A DNA stretch of 64,000 nucleotides from Geosiphon pyriformis. Its lineage: Eukaryota; Glomeromycota; Glomeromycetes; Archaeosporales; Geosiphonaceae. Position 1 is the first letter of the stretch. Each line of letters begins with the position of its first letter. The notes under the pieces are model-generated. The model saw only the letters and a program-made list of their open reading frames with translations. It was not told the origin of the DNA and searched no databases. The stretch spans positions 122,198 through 186,197 of the forward strand of contig JAAOMT010000479.1 in the NCBI GenBank assembly GCA_016748015.1, given 5' to 3'. The position numbers were made by a program, and so were the translations under genes. Positions 11,258-22,516 of this stretch are shown here, in pieces.

Positions 11258-11905
11258 TTAATATTGGGCTTCATCAAAATCTCTTAATATTTCTTTTTGT
11301 AATAATTTCATAACTTCTTTTTCTAAGATTATTTTATCTATTTTTCTATAAAGTTTTTCAAACTGGCTGTTGGTCATTTTTCCCTATTGATTAGTAAATA
11401 AGCTACTGATTTTTGGTTGTAATAGTATTTCTGAATAGTTATGAAAGATAGTGTATATTTAGTAGATAGTTTTGATGTATATACTCGAATTGGATTTCTT
11501 TTCAAGAAAGTTTTCTATGTCTTATATAATCTTTTGATCAAAGACTCTTCTGGTTTGATCTGTATACAAATTTTGGATCATTACTTTTTGTCTCAGATGC
11601 CAATAACAATATAAAACTGGAAATTGTTTTATCCATTGATTCCAATTTCCTGTTGTCACTTCTCTTGGTTGAACAGTGACAGTTGGTTTTTTAAGAGCAC
11701 TTTTCACTTTCTCAATAATTTTGTTAATATTATTGTTAATTCTTTTGTGTATTTGTTAATATGATGTAATATTTTTTCTTTTTTTTTTAGTGTTTTTATA
11801 GTAGATGGTTTGATAATTGATTGTTATTTCCATGTCTATTTGTTGTTAATTTATGGCCTAAAATAATTGTTGTGCTAGTTAGTAAATATGGTTTGGAATT
11901 TTCAT
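11258..11905 (-). pseudogene. Element B post-integrase ORF (broken)
   Basis: Starts MKIPNHIY at CAT 11,903-11,905 and ends FDEAQY-stop. The best preserved piece (11,522-11,707) contains NWNQWIKQFPVLYCYWHLRQ and LYTDQTRRVFDQKII. It shares W-x2-W, YCY and LYTxxTxR with A and C. 216 codons, with internal stops. Confidence 0.65.
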
Positions 11906-11958
11906 TTTTTTGTTATTGTTGTCATATGCTTTGGTTTCTTATATATTGTTTTGGTAAA

Positions 11959-13290
11959 TCAGATCAACATGTTTTGTTTTAATGTGTATAATTGGTTTCA
12001 GATTTCGTGGAATTTCATTTGGTCTCACTAGTGTTCTTTGTACTCCCAGTTGTGGAATACTATTGGTAAATAATGATGTGCAATAATAGAGTTTTAGTCG
12101 ATTACTATGTGCTGTTTTGGCTAAGATTTTGTTGTCTTATCTTAGCTTATATGCTTTATTTCTCAAAATTTTTTCAATGTGAAATGATCTATCCCATTTG
12201 GAGTCAAATTTTCTATTCTATTGTTTTTTTGTTTTGATACAATATAAAAGTACTTTGTCTCTAATCTTGAATTTAACTGGTTTATTTAATAATTGGTTAT
12301 AATGCCTTTTTTTTTGTTTTTTTTGTGACTTTTGTATGTTATTAACTGCTTTTTGCCTTTTGTTTTTTAGAGTTTCCATTAAGTCATATATTTTTCTTAA
12401 TAATGTTTCTTGGAAATTGTTTTCTGTTATTGGTTCTGTTGGATATGTATTGACTTTTATCTTAACTGGTAATATTGTTGTTCTATTATATATTAATTCA
12501 AATGGTATTACTTGTGTAGTATCTTGCTTTGTTGTTTGATAAGCAAATAATACTGATAGTATAAACAAATCCTATTTGTTCTGGTTTTCTTAGCTGATCT
12601 TAGCAATTGCTTCACACAATATTCTATTAAATCTTTTAACTAAGTCATTGATTTGTAGATAATATAGTAATGATAATGGTCTTTTGATTCCAAATCTTTG
12701 ACTTAATTCTATTAATGTTCTATTCACAAAGTGAGTTCTTTGATCTAATAACATTTTTTTGGATATTTGTGTTGACAAATTAGATCTTGATAAACGAATT
12801 TGGCTGTAGATTCTGCATCTGGTCTTTGAATTGCTTTCACTTCTGGCCATTTTGTGAGATAATCTATGACTACTGCAATATATCTATTATCTCTGCTGGT
12901 AATTGTTAATAGTCTAACTAAATCAATTCTGATTTGATCAAATGATTGTCCTACTTTGATTGGTCTCAATGGTTTACTTGGTTTTGTTTCTTTTCTTTTC
13001 TAACAAGCATTACAATTTTGAATATATTAGATAATATCTGAATATATAGATAGCCAATAGTATTTTTTTCTGGTTCTTTTCATGGTTGTTTCTTTATGAA
13101 AATATCTTACTATTAAATCTGAATGCATATTAAATAGTATTGTTTTTTTCTCTGATTCTATAATTACTCTGAGTAGTTGGTCTAAATTTTTTCTGTTTTT
13201 CTAATATAATTTATTTTGGTGAGTGATAAAATATTTGGATTGTTGTTTTATATTGTTCTATTCTTTTGAAAATAATTTCTCCTTAAACTG
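11959..13290 (-). pseudogene. Element B pol: integrase (broken)
   Basis: HHCC region near 12,960-13,130 (HSDLIVRYFHKE, CNAC). The catalytic core keeps the first two Asp (IRIDLVRLL; LLDQRTHFVN), but the Glu is changed to Lys in NDLVKRFNR. The C-terminal domain spans 12,218-12,568. Pol stops at TGA 11,959-11,961, 54 bp before the post-integrase ORF. Confidence 0.85.
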
Positions 13291-13389
13291 CTAGGTATTA
13301 ATATAGTATTGGAATTGTTAATATTTTTGTGTATTCATCTTTTGTTATATTTTTGGGTTGAAATAGTTTTAAATTTGTTTTATTCATAA

Positions 13390-13855
13390 CAAGTTATTAG
13401 CATTTTCATTTTCTTTTTTCTTTTTGTAATATACTGTATATTTGAATAGTACAAGTTCTATTTTCTATCTCACATGACGATCATTTTCAAATTTTTGCTT
13501 TTAGATTGATGTTAATTTTTTGTGATTCATGTATATATTAAATTTCTGGTTTAAGTATTTTTTCTATTTTATAACTGCTCAATAAATAGCTAAGTGTTCT
13601 AATGCTGGTATTTCATAGTTTTTTTCAGCTGAACTTAAACTGTGACTAGTATATGCTACTAGATATTCTCTTTCATTTAGTTTTTTCTGAAATAATACTG
13701 TTTTTAATGCTTGGCTTAATGTATTAGTAGTAATAATAAATGATTTGCTGTGATCTGGATAGATTAATACTGACACTTGAATAAGCTTGCTTCTTAGTAT
13801 GTTAAAAGCTTCTTGCTGAATTTTTGTCCATTCATATTTTACATTTTTGACTTAG
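13390..13855 (-). pseudogene. Element B pol: RNase H (broken)
   Basis: FIITTNTLSQALKTVLFQKK with the catalytic Asp changed to Asn; also YTSHSLSSAEKNYE and LEHLAIY. It continues from the RT without a gap. Confidence 0.8.
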
Positions 13856-13859
13856 AACT

Positions 13860-14640
13860 GGTGGAGTGATTAAGTTATTTTTTAGAAGTTCTGAATAAAG
13901 CAGTGGTAGTATTGGCAAATCCCAAGAATGCTCATAGTTCTATCAAATTTGTTGATACTAGAAAGTTTTTTACTATTTCAATCTTGTCTAAATTTATTTT
14001 GATTCCATTTTTGTTTACAATATGTCTCAAGAATTTCAATTCTGTTTTGCCAAAAAAGCATTTGGTAGTATTTAACTTTAGCCTTACTTGTCTTAATCTT
14101 TCAAACACCTGTTGTAGCTAATAAAAATAGTCATCAAATGTTTTTGAAAATATGTTGATGTTATTTAAGTAGACTATTACTGATTTCCATAGCAGTTTAG
14201 TATAAACAATTTCTATAAGTTATTGGAAGGTGGCTAGTATATTAGTCAAACCAAATAGCATTATTTTGAATTCAAAATTTTTTTTTCTGATTGTAAAAGC
14301 AGTCTTCTCTTTATTTTCTAGTTTTATAGCTACTTGCCAATAACCACTATCTAAATCTAATATTGAAAACCATTTTTTTTTTCTGAAAGCATCAAATAAT
14401 TCCTGAATATGTAGAATGGGGTAACTGTTTTTATGCATTACTCTATTGAGTTTTTTATAATTCACACAAAAACAAATTTTATCATTCTTCTTAAGATTAG
14501 TACTACTGGCAACAACCATAGACTTATTAATGATTGAATTAATCCATTGTCTAATATTCTGTTAATTTCTTGTCATATGATCTCATGATTGGCTGGTAGT
14601 ACTTGGTATGCTTTTTGTTTAATTGACATTGCATCTCCAG
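13860..14640 (-). pseudogene. Element B pol: reverse transcriptase (broken)
   Basis: The best stretch (14,220-14,519) shows CVNYKKLN, FSILDLDSGYWQV, FEFKIMLFGLTN and ATFQ. The catalytic box reads YLNN instead of YLDD, so both Asp are lost by G-to-A. The frame is broken by stops at Trp and Gln codons. Confidence 0.85.
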
Positions 14641-15119
14641 TTTTGATCTGATGCTAGATGATATTAGTTTGATCAAATTTGTTTTCACTAACAAAAATAT
14701 CAGTGAAATTGTTAAGTAGTAATTTGAGTTGTATTTGTTAAAGTGGGTCTAAGTTTCCCAGATTTATTTGTTCTAATTGTTTTGGTTGGAGCAAATAACA
14801 TTCTTCACATCTATATATTGTTTGTAATGTAATATCTACATATCTGCATAGTTGTGAAAAGTTTGAGATAATGCTTAGTAGTTGGTTTTTAACTTCAGTG
14901 CTTAAGTATCCTATGGTGGTTTTTTTTGGTATTTTGATAACATCTCTTATTGTGTTGTGAATGGGAATTTTTATGTATAAAGATTGGTAAGTTCAATCTT
15001 TTTTGATTTGCAAATAGTAGTTTTTACTTTGAAAATTTGAGCTTGATTCTTTACTTTTCTTTCTATGGTTAATATGTACTAATTATGTAACAAAATAAAA
15101 ATTAATTAACAGATAGAAA

Positions 15120-15572
15120 TATTTTTTTCCTTGTCAATAACTTCTTTCTCTGTCATATTAACTGGTATATCTATTTTACCTATGAATCTGAATTCCTGTA
15201 TTCTTCTTGTTGTTATCTCTAATTTCTCTCTTTTTTTTACTAACACTAATTAAACTATTTTAACTAAAGGCAAGAATATTGCTTATGCTATTTTTTTATT
15301 AGGCTCTATTGTATAGACTTTTTTTGAGTTGTTTTGTAGTATTGTGATAATATTTTCTACATATCCTGCATCAATTATTTTTTTTCTTATATTAATTTTT
15401 TTTTCACTAAATTACTTCTAGATGTTAATTGAACTATTGTTGTTGCTGGGATTTCTATTACAACTTTTATATCAATGCATATGCACAAGTATAGTTCTAA
15501 TTTGATGGCTTTTTTTCCTGGGTATCTCAAATCAAAATCTGCATCAGTATTATGTGCATATTTTGGCATAAT
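15120..15572 (-). pseudogene. Element B pol: dUTPase domain (broken)
   Basis: Motif 1 DADFDLR, motif 2 SRSNLVKK, then a decayed motif 3 (IIDAGYVENI region), motif 4 NKKIAQAIF-like, and motif 5 reduced to EFRFIGK. The same fold and position as in A, C and D. The ORF on the opposite strand (15,475-15,693) is a shadow. Confidence 0.75.
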
Positions 15573-16135
15573 ATCTTTATTGTTATTGCTGAATTATTTA
15601 AGTTTTTGTTTTTTGGAAAGGTTAAGAAGTGTAATATATTGTTCTGGGTTTGAATTAGAGTTCAAATCTTTGTTGTTTTTGTTGCCAGTTTGAATAGAAC
15701 CTAAACTATTATTATCATTATCATTATCAGAGTTTAAATTAAGATTGAATATCAATTCTTATTCTAATGTACAGCTGCTGATTGGTTCTTTTTCTTCTGA
15801 AATTATGTAGATCATGTGTGGTAGTGGATTATAAATAAGATCACATTCATTACAATACTCAAAGTTACTGGGAATTAGGCAATATTGATACAGTCTAATG
15901 TTTAGCTGTTCTAACTGCTGTTTTTGTTTTTCTTTGGTTGGTGTTAATTCTTGGTAGTGTTCATAAAATTGTTCTGGGCCCATAAGATCTGGGACAATAT
16001 CTGAATTTGGGGTCTAATTGAGTTTTATAAGTTCTGGTAAGTTGTTTTTTATTATTTTTATTTCTTCTGGTAATGTGCCTTCGATTTTGGTAAGAGTTAT
16101 TTTCCATATTTTATTATCATTATATAGACAACCAT
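15573..16135 (-). pseudogene. Element B pol: spacer with acidic tract and Cys cluster (broken)
   Basis: Contains GPEQFYEHYQELTPTKEKQK and CLIPSNFEYCNECDLIYN, then the Asp/Asn/Ser-rich tract leading into the dUTPase. It is open from 15,759 to 15,983. Confidence 0.6.
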
Positions 16136-16139
16136 TCAA

Positions 16140-16455
16140 ATGTTTTACAGCTCTTCTCTATGCAAAATCTATGGGCATTTTTTTTCTTATCTAGTTATTG
16201 ATTAAAATTGTGTATTGACACAATTTATTACATGTTTCTTTATGATTAGAAATGTTGTTCCACATTCCTTTGTCTAGAAGAGTTTCTTTACAAGCAAAAC
16301 ATGGTTTATTGTTCTATTTTTCTTGTCTTTTTGGCCATCCAAAGCATTCAAAGACACATGGGCAGCAATAGAACTTTGTTGTAGTTGGCCATTTCTTATT
16401 GTTGCTATAGCATGTGCCCATTGTAGACAATTTTTTGTCACAATTGATGCATATT
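16140..16455 (-). pseudogene. Element B pol: Cys-rich zinc-binding domain (broken)
   Basis: Cysteine ladder CIDCDKKLSTMGTC, FYCCPC, CFACKETLL and CNKLCQY. It lies directly between retropepsin and spacer. Nearly all presumed zinc ligands are kept despite a Trp-to-stop change. Confidence 0.65.
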
Positions 16456-16689
16456 AGCTTGGGTTAATAATAATTTGTTTGCTAGATAGTAGTGTACAGT
16501 AGATAAGTGAAGATAGTGGCTAGTGTTGATTCTTCCTCTCTTTCCTTCTCTTTTTCTTTTTTCTTCCAAGTTAAAATTGGTGGTAGCTTATTGTAGTCTT
16601 CTTTGGCTTATGAGACTTGGAATGCTTTTCAGATAGGTTTTTTTTTCTCCTTTTCTAACTCTATTAATAGTTGTTTGTTAATGGTGGTC

Positions 16690-17216
16690 CTAAAATAACT
16701 GCAAGTGGCTGGTATTTGGCTATGCTAGCCATTCAGACTCAGTTGTAATTTCTGAGTGTTTTAATCTAGTACTGTATTGGTTTTAGACAACCAGTCATTA
16801 CTAACAAGAGCTTAGTACTAAGTGGCTTCTATTACAAAAATTTTGATGAGTATAGTAAGGCCATTGACTTCAAAAGGGAAGTTATCTATTTCACCAATAG
16901 GAGTTTTTGTGGCTTTATCAGCAGTGATAATTTGGGCACTGGCAGCATGATCAACTTGATAATCTAATTGGTCTATGAGTTGTTATGTGATGATGCTGTC
17001 TGCTAATCCACTATTAAGAATTAGTTTGATAAACTGACTATTAACATTGGCATTTATGTACATTGCAGTAATGGGTTTGGTGTTGAAAATGGCTCTACTA
17101 AAAAAAGGCATTGTTGATTCCTTAAGTTTAAAGGAAAAGATGGCTGCAAGTAATTCATCTTTAGTAATTGTTGTTAGAAGTATATTACTGGTAAATAGTA
17201 TTTGATTGGCTTCCAA
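16690..17216 (-). pseudogene. Element B retropepsin (broken)
   Basis: The active site is LILNSGLADSIIT, with the catalytic Asp replaced by Asn. The N-terminal part is open at 16,983-17,216. The second lobe has SNDWLSKTNTVLD. A stop follows SIIT where relatives have Arg or Gln. Confidence 0.75.
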
Positions 17217-18197
17217 GTTGTTAGATGTGATATCTTTTAAAGTAACCAGAAGACTTAAATAGTTCTAAGAATTCTGATTTTGAATATATTCAGTTCCTAA
17301 ACTCTACTGTCATGATCCTGATTGTGGGGTTAATGAACTGGAGATTGGTTGGTACATAATTATTGCTAATCTCCAGTTTTGTTGGATATGGGTAACTTTT
17401 GGCTTTTAATTTCTGAATGTCAGGTGAATTGAATTTGATGGTGATGTTTGAATTAATGGAGTTTAATAAATTATTTGTGGCAGTGAGGTTTGATAAATTA
17501 CAGGTGTTGCCAGTTAATAAATAAGTGTTTAATAGATTGGCTGTATTACTTGTGTATAATACAGTTAAGTTTGGTACTGTTTGAGTGCTTGATGACTGAT
17601 GTAGTTCTGAGTTTGAAATTAGTAATTGGAATTTTGATACTGATTTTCTGATTATTGGTTGTTTATTTTTTTTTAACATTCAAATTACAGATGTTCTTAT
17701 TTATTACAATAATGGCAGATACATTTTTCTTGTTACCATAATTGATCAGTTAATGACAATGGATGCACCTAATTTTGGATACAATTTGTGTTTTTCTGAT
17801 TATTTTGCTATTATGAAGATTAATAAACTGTCTGATTATTAACTAAGTATTTCTCAAGTTTCTGGTTGATTGAATTACTAAACTGCTTTAATTTGGAATT
17901 TAAGTCAAATGATCCATTTATTACTAAGTTTATTGTTTGGGCATGATTTGCTTTTAACTCAGCTGATTCTAAATCTCTAATATAGTTAATGGCATCCTGA
18001 AATATAGTTGGACATAGTGGACATACATGTTGTAATAAGCTGCTGCATAGCCTATGAATAAACTAATTCAAAACCTGAAATATAATAAAGTAGTCTGCAT
18101 TAATGGCTTGAATTTAATGCAAGTTTCTGTAAAAGCATTTTAAGTAAGTGATAACAGTTTCAATGTTTTTCTGTTTAATAGTAGTGAAATTAGTTAC
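17217..18197 (-). pseudogene. Element B gag, truncated at N-terminus
   Basis: Starts abruptly at LVTNFTTIKQ inside the capsid domain, because the sequence to its right jumps directly into LTR sequence. Capsid blocks LNFIHRLCSSLLQ-like and NSINQKLEKYLVNN are present. The knuckle at about 17,665-17,715 is CHYCNK-stop-EH then Cys, keeping all four ligands. A Ser/Asn/Thr-rich region (17,290-17,679) separates the knuckle from the protease. Confidence 0.75.
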
Positions 18198-18655
18198 TAA
18201 GTATTGACAGCTATCAACATAAAGTGTTGATAATTAGAGTTTGATGAATATTTTTTAATCAAATGATGGCAACATAAATTAGATATAGATAAGTGTTTTA
18301 TTAATATTTTGATAATTTCACTTCAGTAGATATAAACTATCTTTAAAGTAATTAGTGAATAGATAAAAAAAGAAGTCTGAACTAAGAAGTTTGTCTTTTT
18401 TTATTTCTAATGCTACTGCTATATATACATAATTTTTTTTACATGAAAAATTTGTTTTCTTTGCTAAATTTTCTGCAAAATCTTTGATTTCCTAAAACAT
18501 CTAAGATTTTCTGAAAAATTTTCAACTTTTCTGAAATATTTTAGATTTTCTGAAAAATTTTTTTTTCTTTTCTTTTATTCTAATTGGCTAATTTATAATC
18601 ATGTGTTTTTTTCTTTTTTGATTATGTATTATTATTATTTTTTTTAAGTATAATA
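18198..18655 (-). repeat. 5' LTR remnant of element B
   Basis: Matches the outer (U3-TATA) half of the left LTR from about 10,793 to its end, but is joined directly to gag. The end reads GTATAATA where the other LTR has GTGTAACA. The inner LTR half, primer site and gag start were lost in a deletion with a short AAGTAT overlap. Confidence 0.8.
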
Positions 18656-18839
18656 CTGTCATGTTTTCTGTATTTTTGTTTTCTATGGTTTCTTCTTCTG
18701 TGAATTCAGAAGTGTTTTTATTGTTATTAGAATGATTATTTTGGTTTTCTGTTAAAAAATCAAGAAGATTGATACTAGTAAATATGAATTCTGGTTGTTG
18801 AATAAGATTTCTTGGTAAGGTAAAATCTTTTGGTCTCAA
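18656..18839 (-). pseudogene. Element E gag, N-terminal part
   Basis: Reads RPKDFTLPRNLIQQPEF, then LLDFLTEN and an Asn/Glu-rich tail. It is cut by element B after ENMT and continues at 10,341. No Met is certain at the start; the frame is open upstream only briefly. Confidence 0.55.
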
Positions 18840-20402
18840 AAATCAGATAAGAGGTGAATTGGAAGTTTGTAGTTGAGCAAGTGAAATTAGAAATAGTATA
18901 ATAAAAAGTGATAATTTGATATTGATTCTTTTTTTAAATGTTTGCAAGTATTTGGCAGTTGTTTTTGGTGTATTATAAGTTGTATAACTAACTTAAAGTT
19001 TTTTTTTTGTTTTTTGTTGTTGCTATTTTTTGGTTTTGATTCAAATTCAAAAGAGTATTTGAACTGTATTGGTATTACAGATAAACTAAGTAGTATGTGG
19101 TAGTAATATTTGGTGCTCAAATTGTGGGTTTTTAAGGAGCTTTAAAAATTTTTTTTAGTAGTCTTATTTAATATGTCAGTATTATCAGTTTTTGAAGGTC
19201 TTTTTGATTGATCGAAATTAATTTGTGGAGTTTTTTGGTTATAAAGCACAAAGAAATAGTTTTGTGATGTTGTAACTTTTATGTATGTAAGCTATTTTCT
19301 TCAAGTTAGTTAAGTACAGTTACTAAGATCTGCTAATATCTTTTTGTCTTTCTGGTAAGCTAACAAGATAATATTAATATTTAATTCTAAGAAGAGCTTC
19401 TTTCTTTTACCAGACTATTACAAAATCTATTTCTAAACAGTTAATTTTTTATGTTATCATTCTATAAGAGAAAACAAAAAAAAATAAAAAAATAAAAAAT
19501 AAAAAAAAATAAAAAAAGAAGAAATTAGTATTGTCAATTGCTATAATTAAAAACAATTGGTCTAAGTTGTAATGGTTTAAGACTGTTTTATGCTAAGAGC
19601 ATCTGGTCAAGAACCAAAGTAAAAACAAAATTAATTCAATTAAAATACATAAATACAAAAATTATATAGACATAAATTACAAGTTTGTTAATATTTTTTT
19701 CATTTTAGTAATATAAGATATAAAATATAACAAAAAATATATAACAAATATAGATAGAAGAAAATTGATTCTTGTCTATTTGTTTTTTTTTTATTTTTTA
19801 CAACTACTTTCTTTTATATATTTTTTTTAGTTTTACAAGACTGCTTTTAATTATTTTGTTATTGTTAATTATTGCTTGCTATTTCTGTTATTGTTTTATT
19901 TTTTTATGTTATTATTAGTTATTCTAAGTTTAACTAGTTTCTTTGTGTTATATCATATTTTCACATTTTGTATTATGTTCATATTATTACATATTATTAT
20001 GTGTTTTTTTGTATTATTTTGTATTATTTTATGTTATTATATTTTGATCACATTTTTTTATAACTTGAATTAGTTTTTCTACTCAGATAATACTGAATAT
20101 TTTTTTTCATAATACTAAATAATATTAAAATTGAGTTTATGGAATTAAGTATCAAGTATTTCATTCTTAATGTTTTTAGTTTCCAAGTAAAAATAGTGCA
20201 ATAAATTTTTGTAGAGATTGTTTCTCACTTCTAAAATATTGTAGTTTCTAAAAAAATAATTGTTAATATAATTTTTGATGTATTAATATAATGTTTTCTT
20301 GAATGTTAAATCTTTGCTTACAGTAAATATAAATTGATTAATAATACTCTAGAGTTGTTATGTCTGGTGTGGTCACTACTTTAAAGTTGTTGTTATTGTG
20401 TT
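18840..20402 (-). other. Element E leader region, no gene seen
   Basis: AT-rich stretch between gag and the primer site, with homopolymer-rich A/T runs (for example 19,470-19,520). Short ORFs here (18,887-19,120; 19,876-20,073) are low-complexity Lys/Asn or Phe/Leu strings with no recognisable domain. Part may be decayed gag sequence. Confidence 0.4.
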
Positions 20403-20424
20403 ATTTTTGTAAAAGAGCACAAAA
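20403..20424 (-). other. Primer binding site of element E
   Basis: On the element strand the bases after the LTR read TTTTGTGCTCTTTTAC. They resemble TTTGGTGCTCTTTGTGAG at the same place in element C. The tRNA is not assigned. Confidence 0.5.
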
Positions 20425-21296
20425 TATTATTGGAGGTTTTTAGTCTCTTTTTTTGAATGTTGTTGATATTTGTTTGTTGTAAATTTAGGTTTTTTGGAAG
20501 TTAGTAAATCTTCAATAACTGAATTTATTTTCAAATTATTTCTTATAATTTGAACTGCTGGACTTATAAGTAGAATAGCCAATTCTGTGCCAATTGTTTT
20601 GTATAGTTATATTGTAGTAAATATCAACTCTTTCTTAAGAATTGCTTGTTTAGAAGCTTACTAAAAAATGTGTAGTTACTTTGCTGTAAAAGTTAACTCT
20701 TTTACAGAAATTTTGTCTGTAAATTACCCTAATTATTATAATAAAAAAACAAAAAAAAATATAAAAAATATAAAAAAAATAGGATTTTGTTAAGTGAATT
20801 ATTTTTTATTTAAGCCTGAAGTCACTAACAAATTATTGAAATTGATAACTAATTAATTTCAAAATATTAGTTGGGTTTTTGGAGAATTATTAAATATAAT
20901 AATCAAAGATTGAGTTTTCAAATATTTATTTTTATTGATTTATAAAGATATGTAAAAGAATGATTTTTTTTAGCTAAGATATCTAAGAAAAAATATATTT
21001 TTTTGAAGAAAAAAGCTCTTTTTTTATACAATTTGTTGTAATATTAGTCTTTGAACTTGCATTTTTTCTTTTGTTATAATTTTGGTGAACTACAAGTTAT
21101 TTCTATAAACTATTAATTATTTGGGCCAATTCTTACTAATTTCGGCAAATTTTTGAATATTAAATAGTTTAAAGTATTGTGTAATTTGATTATTTTAATT
21201 TCTATAGTACAAATTGAATTATTAATTGTTTTATTATATATTAATAGTATTTATATATTATTTTTATTTTATAATATATAAATTTTAATAATAATA
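20425..21296 (-). repeat. 5' LTR of element E
   Basis: Reverse-complement match to the solo LTR at 42,011-42,945 over nearly its whole length. Shared blocks include GAACTGCTGGACTTATAAGT, the AATTTCGGCAAATT unit and the AAAAAGAGCT TATA-proximal block. The inner end is TATTAT (family TGTTAC). The outer end is placed at 21,296 from a TAAATTTTAATAATAATA match to the solo LTR end, but AT-richness leaves up to 70 bp of uncertainty. Confidence 0.75.
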
Positions 21297-21312
21297 ATTG
21301 GTTAAATTTCAT
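21297..21312. repeat. Probable LINE target duplication (left copy)
   Basis: ATTGGTTAAATTTCAT here resembles ATTGGTTTTAAATTTTAT right after the LINE poly(A) (from 48,943). The right copy belongs to element F coding sequence, so the LINE probably inserted into F. Confidence 0.45.
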
Positions 21313-21430
21313 TATCTTTCTCTTGTTGATCCCCCGGTCACAACAAGAGTGAGATATTGTCAAAGAAAAAGTCTTCTTTACTCCTTATTCTCTTCGTATT
21401 TTAATTATTTCTTCGAGCATCCCTTTATTC

Positions 21431-21681
21431 ATGAACATAGAACCAGTGAATTATGTTGCTGGTGGCTCTGGATCTACTTCTGCTGGTTTGGGAAACTGGC
21501 TCGATACAAAAAAGAAGAGAGTGAATAATGTATATTCTTATAGTGCATCTTATAAGAAGCCTAAAAATCCTAAAGTTGACATTGGTATGGTCGATTTGTC
21601 TGCTGGTCTGTTGGGCCTGGCCGATATTGGTAATGTTGACAGTAAGTTTTCAAAATCTTGGGGCAGCAAAATGGAAAGTGA
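21431..21681 (+). pseudogene. LINE ORF1, first segment
   Basis: ATG at 21,431 (MNIEPVNYVAGGSGSTSAGL), open to MES where Gypsy D interrupts. The 5' UTR (21,313-21,430) contains GATCCCCCGG, an unusually GC-rich patch. Joined after GA to AGCAAG at 41,477, the frame continues as MESEASSVSG. Confidence 0.85.
21678..21681. repeat. Target duplication of element D (left copy)
   Basis: GTGA before the left LTR equals GTGA at 41,473-41,476 after the right LTR. An extra shared A makes it 5 bp if the LTR is taken to end in GTAAC. Confidence 0.9.
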
Positions 21682-22502
21682 TGTTATAAATGATTATTTG
21701 GGGTTTTAAGTCAAATAACAAATCCATAACGTGGTACTTGATTGATATTCTGGTGTTAATATCTGAAGGTTTTGTTGTTAAGTTCTTGGTATAATAGACA
21801 AAAAATGAATTGATGGTTTTATCTATAGCTTTCTGAAACCACAGTTTTGTCAAATTTTTTTCTTAGCATGGTGGCCAGTAATTCTTCTGGTAAGCTATCC
21901 TCAAGTCTATAAGTGTTTTACCCTTGTTTTACAGGTCTTTTACCAGTCACTATAACATCTGTATCTCAGCATTTTTAATTCTCAATCAATTAGTATACAA
22001 CAATAAAAATCAAAGAAAGAAAAGAAAATAAAAGAAAAGAAAAAAAGAAAGGAGCCAAGACAATGCACAAGTTAGTATTCCGTCAATAGCCATAATCAAG
22101 AGTTATTGTTCCTGTGAGTTTAAGTATCAATTACTATCAACATGAAGTGTTGATTGTGAAGAGTGAATTTGAGATAGTGAATAATTATTTATTGATATTT
22201 GTAATATGAAAAGTTTCTAACTGATGGATTCTGCTTTTTTTACTTCTAACACTACTGCTATATATACATAATTGATGTTTTATAAGATCGCTTACATTTC
22301 TGAGCAATGTGCTATGATTTCTTGAGCAATACTCACATTGCTGAGCAATGTGCTCTAATTTTCTAACATTGCTCCATATTGCTGAATGATATGCCATGTT
22401 TTCTGACATTGCTCCATATTGTTGAGCAATGTGCTTATGTGCTAACTACTACTCACTTATTGATCTACTATTTTCTATATCTGTTTTTTTTTATGAGTAA
22501 TA
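21682..22502 (-). repeat. 3' LTR of element D
   Basis: TGTTAT to GTAATA, 821 bp. It carries the family TATA box at 22,259-22,265 and a U3 module (about 22,285-22,440) of repeated GCTCAGCAATGTG-like palindromic units. It has one unit of about 44 bp fewer than the right LTR. Confidence 0.9.
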
Positions 22503-22516
22503 TTATCTCTTTTTTT
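22503..22516 (-). other. Polypurine tract of element D
   Basis: Purine run AAAAAAAAAGAGATAA on the element strand between the post-integrase ORF and the LTR. Confidence 0.7.

Larger units (their letters stand above)
10346..18655 (-). mobile_element. Ty3/Gypsy element B (nested in E)
   Basis: Minus-strand member of the A-D family. From right to left it has a truncated 5' LTR fused to gag, then knuckle, retropepsin, zinc domain, dUTPase, RT, RNase H, integrase, post-integrase ORF, polypurine tract and 3' LTR. The gag N-terminus, primer site and the inner half of the 5' LTR are deleted. It is flanked by a CTGT duplication. Catalytic residues are lost in protease, RT and RNase H. Confidence 0.9.
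8053..21296 (-). mobile_element. Ty3/Gypsy element E, second family (3' part outside window)
   Basis: Minus-strand element whose 5' LTR is at 20,425-21,296. Its gag starts near 18,839, is interrupted by element B, and continues at 10,345-9,100. Retropepsin and a Cys-rich zinc domain then follow down to 8,053, where element A is inserted. RT and beyond must lie left of A, outside the window. Gag and LTR differ clearly from the A-D family although the layout is similar. Heavily decayed. Confidence 0.75.

Noticed and set aside
12336-12539. Plus-strand ORFs such as 12,336-12,539, 26,758-27,118, 31,266-31,547, 34,663-34,971 and 35,314-35,709
   Set aside because: They are antisense shadows of the minus-strand Gypsy pol frames.
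19073-19125. TATTACAGATAAAC at 19,073 as the start of another LTR, with TTTGGTGCTC at 19,110 as a primer site
   Set aside because: No matching LTR end or second copy found. It lies inside the leader of element E and is short enough to be chance.
21225-21296. Left continuation of Gypsy F upstream of the LINE (TTTATATATT...AATAATAATAATTGG)
   Set aside because: It aligns about equally well with the outer end of the E LTR. AT-richness prevents a decision, so it was assigned to the LTR.
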